Source: Ophiocordyceps camponoti-saundersi (nom. inval.)
Lineage: Eukaryota > Ascomycota > Sordariomycetes > Hypocreales > Ophiocordycipitaceae
Length of the DNA stretch: 59,689 bases
Assembly: GCA_003339415.1 (NCBI GenBank)
Contig: PDHQ01000072.1
Coordinates: forward strand, 95,846-155,534
Reading direction: 5' to 3'
Below are positions 54,027 to 59,689 of the stretch, piece by piece. How positions within the stretch are numbered: position 1 is the stretch's first letter; each line of letters starts with the position of its first letter. Position numbers and translations under genes: made by a program. Under the pieces are notes generated by a model that was not told the origin of the DNA, did no database searches, and was given only the letters and a program-made list of their open reading frames with translations.

Positions 54027-55936
54027 ATGAAGGGATCACTCGCTGCCACGGTGCTGGCGGCGTGGACGAGCAGCGTCACAGCTACTCTCCACGGCCACAA
54101 CCACGGCCGTCTGTTCGCTAAGCGCAGCAATGGCACCAACGAGATGTGTCTTCCGGGCTGCACCACCATCTGGAAAACCATCACCGGAGAGGCTACTCGT
54201 ATGTTGTCGATCCTCGAGGCCACCTTCTTGTCCCCCTTTCCCATGACTCCATGAGCCTCACTGACGGTGACAAAAACAAAGTGGTGCCCATGAAGGTGAC
54301 GACAACGACAGCCATGGCCACAACCACGTCCGTCGCCACAACCACCATCACCATCATGTCTTCTCCGCCGAGCGTCGCCCCGGTTCCCATCCCGACGCCC
54401 GAGGCCAAGCTTTTCCCGACCCCCGGCACCTACACCTTCTCGGCCACCACGATCACCCTCAGCCAGCCGACGACCGTCGTGGTCCCGACGACGACGCAGG
54501 TGCCGGCCGGGACTCACACCTTGGGCGGCGTCACGACCGTCGTCAAGGTCGCCACCACCGTCACCTGCCCCGTGGCCTCCGTCGTCACGTACGGCAGCGT
54601 CACCACCAGCACCATCGTCCAGACCAAGTACGTGTGTCCCAGCGCCGGCACTTACACCGTGGGCCCCATGACGACCGCCGTCTCCTCCGCGACCGTCGTC
54701 ACCTACCCCGTCCCCACCTCGTACGGCCCGGGCACCTACGTCGCCAAGAAGGAGGTTGTCACCGTGACCAAGTCGGGCTTCGTCTACCGCTGCCCTTTCA
54801 CCTTGTCCGGCCAGCCAACTTCGGCTGCACCATCTCCGGTCGCGCCCCAGCCTACCACGACGCCCGTGGTGTCGACCACCGAGCAGAGCATCGTCCCCTT
54901 TACTCCGGAGACGGTCGAGGCTCCCGTGGCCCCGACGAGCGTGGAAGCTCCGGTCGCCCCGCCCAAGCAGTTGCTCCCAAGCATCCCGGTGCTCAGCATC
55001 CCTCCCGTCCCGAAGATGCCCATCCCCAGCGCCCCGGCCAATGACCTGATCCCCACCGTCCCGACGCAGAAGCAGGGTCCCCCTCCTCCCAAGCAGGATG
55101 TGCCGACCAACAGCAAGCTCATCAGCGACAACGACCACTTCGGCATCACCTACACCCCCTACCAGGCGTCCAACGGCGCGTGCAAGTCGGCGGACGAGGT
55201 CGACAAGGACTTGGCCGAGCTCAAGCGGTCCGGCTTCTCGACCGTACGCGTCTACTCCACCGACTGCAACGCGCTGGAGAACATCGGCAACGCCTGCAAG
55301 AAGCACGACCTGAGCATGATCGTCGGCATCTTCGTCAAGGGCGGCGGCTGCAGCTACCAGTCTCCCGACATCAAGGAGCAGGTCGACAAGCTCTCGCAGT
55401 GGCACCAGTGGGACCGGGTCAAGCTCGTCGTCGTCGGCAACGAGGCCATCATGAACGGCTACTGCAAGCCCGAGGAGCTCGGCAGGCTCATCACGACGGT
55501 CAAGAGCCAGTGCTCCTCCTACAAGGGCCCCTACACCGTCTCGGAGACGCTCGACGTCTGGCAGCGACCGGACGTGGCGGCCGCCATCTGCGGCGTCACC
55601 AACGTCACCGGCGCCAACATCCACCCCTTCTTCAACAAGGAGGTCACGCCCGGCTCGGCAGGCCAGTTCGTCGCTGGCCAGCTCGACCTCCTGCGCAAGA
55701 TCTGCCCCGGCCACGACGACGTCATCAACCTCGAGTGCGGATGGCCCACGCGCGGCAAGTGCAACGGCAAGGCCTGTCCCGGCAAATCGGAGCAGGCCGA
55801 GGCCATCAAGTCCATCCGCAAGGCCACCGGCGACAAGACCGTCTTCTTCTCCTACCAGGACGACATGTGGAAAAAGGAGGGAGAGTGCGGCTGCGAGCAG
55901 AGCTGGGGAACGGCTGCTTCCTTTGCCGTCTTGTAA
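54027..55936 (+). CDS. Secreted GH17 glucan endo-1,3-beta-glucosidase
   Basis: Two exons (54027-54198 and 54282-55936) encode 608 residues; the 83-nt intron has a CTGAC branch site. A signal peptide (MKGSLAATVLAAWTSSVTA) is followed by a short EMCLPGCTTIW segment, then a long Thr/Val/Pro-rich low-complexity region (residues 60-310) that should be heavily O-glycosylated. The GH17 barrel occupies about 325-608: acid/base Glu445 in VVVGNEAIMNG and nucleophile Glu542 in INLECGWPT, with HPFFN between. This is the EglC/Scw-type cell-wall glucanase layout, which trims or remodels beta-1,3-glucan. There is no C-terminal hydrophobic GPI signal, so wall attachment would be through the Thr-rich stalk. 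Strong GC bias at third codon positions suggests high expression. Confidence 0.9.
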
Positions 55937-57639
55937 AAAGCGGGCTGCCTTTTTTGCGTCTCCCGTCTTTGACCCGCCCCCCCTTTCTTCTCCCCCCCTC
56001 TTCTCACTATCTCTTTCTCCTTCTCACCCACCCACGCGTACATAGAGCGGTTGAAATGTATATGAACGAAGGCTACGTCAGTCGAAATCCCCCTTCTTTC
56101 CCACTCTCACCTACCCAAACCCCTTTTATTCTCTTCACTTCAACTCCCCCTTTTTTTCTCTCCAAAGCGACATCAAATCAACGAGGCAAAATCTCAAAGA
56201 AGGAGGGGGAAAAAAGGAAGAATAGGAGGGTAGGGGGAAAGAAGATGGGGAAAAAAAAAGCCTAGCTAGCCCGTCCTACAATAACCGTCAACGAGGCCTC
56301 TCTTCTTCTCATCTCTCCTCGCCCCCCCAACTCCTTTTTCTTCTTCCCCTTCTTCTTTCCATCGTTTTTTCTTCTTCTCTCTTTCTCTTGTGTTTATTCT
56401 TTTTACCCTCCCCCCCTTCTCTTTCCCTCCTTATGGTAAGCGTTCTTCGTACCGGGGAGAAGGGCAACCCCGTTTTCCATTGGGGATAAAGGAGTGAGGA
56501 AGGGGAAGAGAGGGGGGGGGGGGAATTATTTTTGGTGTACATTTTTTTCGCGCTTGGGTTAAACCTCCGTATGCTATTGACGCTGTAATATGGTAGTGTC
56601 TATTTCTTCTGCCCCTGTCTTCGTCGCGTAGTGAAATGACTGATAGATCTGACTACATCAGCTTTGCCATCCCTCTGTCTTTCAACCAGCTGAGTCTGGG
56701 TAGATGAAGAAGCCGTGTAGAAATATACGTGTTACCGGCGTCCTCCCTCAAGGTTTCCAACCTCCAGTCTCTACACCGCTACAGAGAAGAGAACGACAAA
56801 AACCCATCTTGTCCAGGCAATTCGCCATCGCAAACTTCAACTTTTCAACTCCGCTAATCGTGAATAGCCATCCATGAGTCCCAATCGGAAAACCCCCTTC
56901 TCTTACGCGACCTGGATGTGTATCAAAGCCTCTCCCCGAAAGCTCAATTTTTGTCTTCCTTCTCACTCTCATACCCCCTATCCAACCTACCGGAGCAGAC
57001 ACCAAGCCTCGTTCGTCTTCACATGCCTGCCCACCCTATATGGAAACAGGCGGATGAACACCGGCGTCCAATGTCCAATCGAGTCCGACTCACGACGGAG
57101 AGCAGTAGTAATGACGACGAAATGAGCAACGGTAACAACGAAGCGTTGAGAAGAGGGACAATAAGGCCATTACAAGCAACAGATGATATAAAGAGTTCCC
57201 AGAAAGGAGCTTCAGTAAAACGAGATATAAAAAGACGAACGGGGAGGAAAATGGTATAGAAGTAAGATACAGACGGGATAGGAAAGCTTCTGATACTTTC
57301 AAGATACGTCAGTCACACCCGTATCGCAGGCGGCGAATGGAAAAGCGATTTGGAAACAAAACAAAGAAACGACTCGATATCCCACCATCTCGGCCCGGTA
57401 GTTGTACTGGAGAGAGTAGGAAGAGGAGGGAAATGATGGAGTAAAAGACGTCCCGTCGATTCGGCCAAGCTCTCAAGGCGAACAGGAGGGTGAGAGAGAG
57501 GTAAAAGTGAGATTGGTTGATATTCGACCCAACTTGATGCGAGAGCTGTAGCGGCCGCAGCCGTCGTCTATCGGCCGGCGTCAACGTATCTCGGTGTAGT
57601 TGTGCGGGTGTGCGCGTGTACGTGTCCGCAGGACCGACA
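55937..57639. other. Convergent intergenic region, GH17 / WD40
   Basis: 1.7 kb with C/T- and A/G-rich tracts (55975-56035, 56090-56165, 56290-56400) and a G run at 56511-56523. No gene is supported. Confidence 0.6.
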
Positions 57640-59475
57640 TCAAAATGGGTCCGGACCGACGAGCAGCGTCGGCCTCCGATGGCCTGCCGTCCCGTCGCCG
57701 CAGCGCTCGAGCTGCAGCAGCCCGCCCCGATGGGTGTCGCAGCAGAGGATATTCAGGTCCTGACCCTCGTTGGCAAAGGCGATGCCGCCAATCTCGCTAA
57801 AGACATCGTACGTCTGCTTGGTGGCAAAGGTCTTGGCGTCGATGAGGTTCACAAAGTCGGCCTCCTCGGCCGCCACCAGGACTGGCCTCCCGCCGCCAAG
57901 GGGAGAGAAGCGCAGGCCGCGGACGCCGGCCATCTCGCTGCGAAGCGTGCAGACGGGCGTGCTGTTGCCGCTCGAGTCACACCAGCGGCGGGCATCCCAG
58001 ATCTTGACGGCTTTGTCCTGAAAGCCGGTGGCGACGGTCCAGCCGTCATCGGACCAGTCACACGAGAAGCCGTAGTCGCGGTGACCGGCGAGCTCCTGCA
58101 GCGTCTCGCCCGTGTCGGCGTTGACGATGAGCACGTTTGGGTTGTCGCCGACCAGAACGCGCAGCCGCCGATCAGGCGACAAGGCCGAGCAGTTGAGGGC
58201 GAAGTTGTAGCTGGCGTGCGAGACAAACGTGTCCGTCTCGATGTCGAGTACGCGGAAGCCGCAGTCGTTGCTTGCAATGCTGGCGACGGGCCGGGACGAG
58301 CGCCGCGGCGTGTGGATTCTCAGATGGTTGGTTATGGCGTCGGCGGAGATCTGACCCTCGGCCAAGCCTTCGTGGTCGAGCGGCTGGATGTAATAGTCGC
58401 CGTTGAAGGTGCCGCCCATGAGGACGCCATGGGCGGCGTCAAGGGTGGAGACGACGGCACCGATGGTAGGAAAATATTCGCGGAGGTTCATGGCCAGGTC
58501 TGCCTTGCGCGACGACAGGTCCAGCCTGCTGATGCCGTTGGGGCTCGTGTAATAGGCCTGCGTCCGGGTCGGGCAGGCGAGCACGCTTCGCAATTGGAAG
58601 TGTGCCAAGCTCACGTCGGAGCGAAAGTTGATCCTTTTGAAGCGAAAGAAGCTATCGGACGAAGGTATGGGGACATGTTCGCCTCGCTTTTTTGGTGGGG
58701 GAGAAGTTGTCTCGTCAGCCTCTTGCTGTGCACTCCTGGAGGGGAAAACGAAGGGGAAGGAAGAGGGGCGAGGGTGAAAAGAACTCACACTCATATCGCT
58801 CCCAGACCGGTTGACGTAGTTGTTGTACGTCAGCCGTCGTCTTGTGCGGGCGTCCTCACGCGTCGTCTCCATGGTGGTCCAGTCGAGGCCCTGAAGGTCA
58901 CATTCGTCGCCAGCGAGGTCGGCGTAGGTTACGTCTTCGACTTGGGCGCGCGCTTGTGCGTAAACCTCGTGTAAGTGAGGCGGTCGAGAGCGCGATGCCG
59001 AAGGGAAGCAGCCATTGAGGGCCCAGATGTGTAGGAAATCGACGAGGCCGAGGTTGGAGGAGCCGAGGATGGTCGGGTTCGGATTGCTCAGCTGGACGGG
59101 GAGGAAGTTGTCGGGCTGGGCGGCCTCTTGCTCGATGGCGAAGTCATTCATGGTCAGAGAGGGAGAGAAGAATGAGGCAGGTTGTGCTGTGAGGTCGTCG
59201 ACGTCGTCGGCGGCGGCGGCAGTGGCGGCGGCGGCAGCGGCGGCGGCAGCAGCAGCAGCAGCAACAGCAGCAGCTTCGGGGACAAAGACTCGCAGATCCG
59301 CGACGGGGATTGAGTAGTCATGCTCCGCGACAATGAGGTCGGCACTGCCGTCACCGTCGCTCATGTCCAGATCATCGTCGTCGTGGTCGGCTTCTGGTTG
59401 GGAGTCGTCCAGTGCGTCTTTGTCTTCATCGTCGTCGGCGGCGGCAACGGCCGACGAAGACGAACGAGGTCGCAT
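57640..59475 (-). CDS. WD40-repeat protein (S. pombe C2A9.03-like)
   Basis: A 611-codon frame from the ATG at 59475. The N-terminus is acidic and low-complexity with a poly-Ala tract (about residues 65-90). A conserved middle (WTTMETTREDARTRRRLTYNNYVN, FFRFKRINFRSDVSLAHFQLRSVLA) leads into WD repeats: GGTFNGDYYIQPL, HASYNFALNCSALSPDRR, GHRDYGFSCDWSDDGWTVATGFQDKAVKIWD, and SEMAGVRGLRFSP. This order matches an uncharacterised WD40 family found across fungi. A scaffold role is expected, but its partner is unknown. An in-frame 63-nt intron (58788-58726, GTGAGT...ACAG) may remove a Ser/Pro-rich stretch, leaving 590 residues; the neighbouring CCAG site at 58736 would break the frame. Confidence 0.82.
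   Translation of the reverse strand: MRPRSSSSAVAAADDDEDKDALDDSQPEADHDDDDLDMSDGDGSADLIVAEHDYSIPVADLRVFVPEAAAVAAAAAAAAAAAAATAAAADDVDDLTAQPASFFSPSLTMNDFAIEQEAAQPDNFLPVQLSNPNPTILGSSNLGLVDFLHIWALNGCFPSASRSRPPHLHEVYAQARAQVEDVTYADLAGDECDLQGLDWTTMETTREDARTRRRLTYNNYVNRSGSDMSVSSFHPRPSSFPFVFPSRSAQQEADETTSPPPKKRGEHVPIPSSDSFFRFKRINFRSDVSLAHFQLRSVLACPTRTQAYYTSPNGISRLDLSSRKADLAMNLREYFPTIGAVVSTLDAAHGVLMGGTFNGDYYIQPLDHEGLAEGQISADAITNHLRIHTPRRSSRPVASIASNDCGFRVLDIETDTFVSHASYNFALNCSALSPDRRLRVLVGDNPNVLIVNADTGETLQELAGHRDYGFSCDWSDDGWTVATGFQDKAVKIWDARRWCDSSGNSTPVCTLRSEMAGVRGLRFSPLGGGRPVLVAAEEADFVNLIDAKTFATKQTYDVFSEIGGIAFANEGQDLNILCCDTHRGGLLQLERCGDGTAGHRRPTLLVGPDPF
59206..59277. repeat. Imperfect GCN repeat encoding poly-alanine
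   Basis: GGC/GCA-type triplets on the + strand, read as a tract of over 20 alanines with scattered Val and Thr in the WD40 protein. Mixed codons suggest a real, not slipped, tract. Confidence 0.75.
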
Positions 59476-59515
59476 AGCCAGTGGCAAGCCAGGGGGGGGG
59501 GGGGGGGGGGGGGCG

Positions 59516-59569
<54 letters not shown>

Positions 59570-59689
59570 GGCCCTGTAGAGATCGGTATTAGAGGATACG
59601 TTCGTACACCTCTCAACTTTCTAACTGCCTAACTGCTTAACATGCGCGAGTATAGATAGACGTGAGTACGGAGTGTCCGTAGAACGCAG
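59476..59689. other. Upstream flank of the WD40 gene with poly-G
   Basis: G22 (59492-59513) and G52 (59517-59568) begin 16 nt upstream of the WD40 start codon, so the 5' leader would read as poly-C. No gene is seen to the window end. The tract resembles the other suspect poly-G runs. Confidence 0.65.

Noticed and set aside
54020..55714. 564-codon minus-strand frame rich in Gly, Asp and Val
   Set aside because: Exact antisense of the GH17 gene; arises from GC-biased third positions and has no start context or domain.
55180..56265. 361-codon + strand frame, Arg/Gln-rich
   Set aside because: Shifted-frame shadow of the GH17 barrel; composition typical of out-of-frame GC-rich coding DNA.
57610..58974. 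454-codon + strand frame, Gly/Val/Ala-rich
   Set aside because: Antisense of the WD40 gene with no recognisable domain.
59476..59616. Poly-Pro N-terminal extension of the WD40 protein
   Set aside because: It needs a TTG start and reads through the suspect poly-G tract; the ATG at 59475 is preferred.

Overview
The window is from the nuclear genome of a filamentous ascomycete, most likely a sordariomycete and plausibly Hypocreales. Reasons: genes on both strands carry short spliceosomal introns (50-90 nt) with GT..AG ends and CTAAC/CTGAC branch sites; intergenic DNA is rich in pyrimidine tracts and microsatellites; and the gene families (2EXR, RTC4, Cyt-4, REG1-like, GH17, M43 homologue) are those of such fungi. 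Exons were joined by eye from splice signals, reading frame and family knowledge. No transcript or database evidence was available.

Layout: a 2EXR gene (212-1063, -) is followed by a 4.3 kb gene-poor repeat region and a 2.8 kb decayed block (5340-8130). Then come RTC4 (8314-9810, -), an unrecognised 617-residue protein (10806-12720, -), a broken FHA-protein kinase relic interrupted by (ATC)33 (13041-14090), and a badly assembled poly-G gap. A dense block follows: dynamitin, molybdopterin synthase small subunit, a PSI-domain membrane protein, a secreted lipase, a disordered protein split by an in-frame stop, SDH assembly factor 1, an FAH-family hydrolase, and a secreted M43 metalloprotease homologue that has lost all its zinc ligands. 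After a second decayed/gapped stretch (26.5-29.8 kb) lies a compact housekeeping cluster: DUS4, SEC10, NUS1, an AlkB-type dioxygenase and TRM5 (29.8-39.0 kb). The remainder is loose: a 6.2 kb repeat-rich desert, a REG1-like PP1 regulator, 2.8 kb of repeats, the mitochondrial exoribonuclease Cyt-4, a cell-wall GH17 enzyme and a WD40 protein.

Most genes are unrelated housekeeping functions: tRNA modification (DUS4, TRM5), mitochondrial RNA and respiratory assembly (Cyt-4, SDHAF1), exocytosis and transport (SEC10, dynamitin), dolichol synthesis (NUS1), and cofactor synthesis (MOCS2A). There is no biosynthetic cluster, CRISPR array or intact transposon. Several pairs are divergent with short shared promoters (SDHAF1/FAH, SEC10/NUS1, AlkB/TRM5) or convergent with under 120 bp between stops.

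The most interesting biology is the intact, signal-peptide-bearing M43 pseudoprotease with a C-terminal extension (25134-26374). The most important technical point is that long poly-G tracts beside N gaps are flanked by degraded copies of the sequence on their far side, which indicates assembly artefacts at 14.8 kb and 27.7 kb and probably at 49.5 kb.
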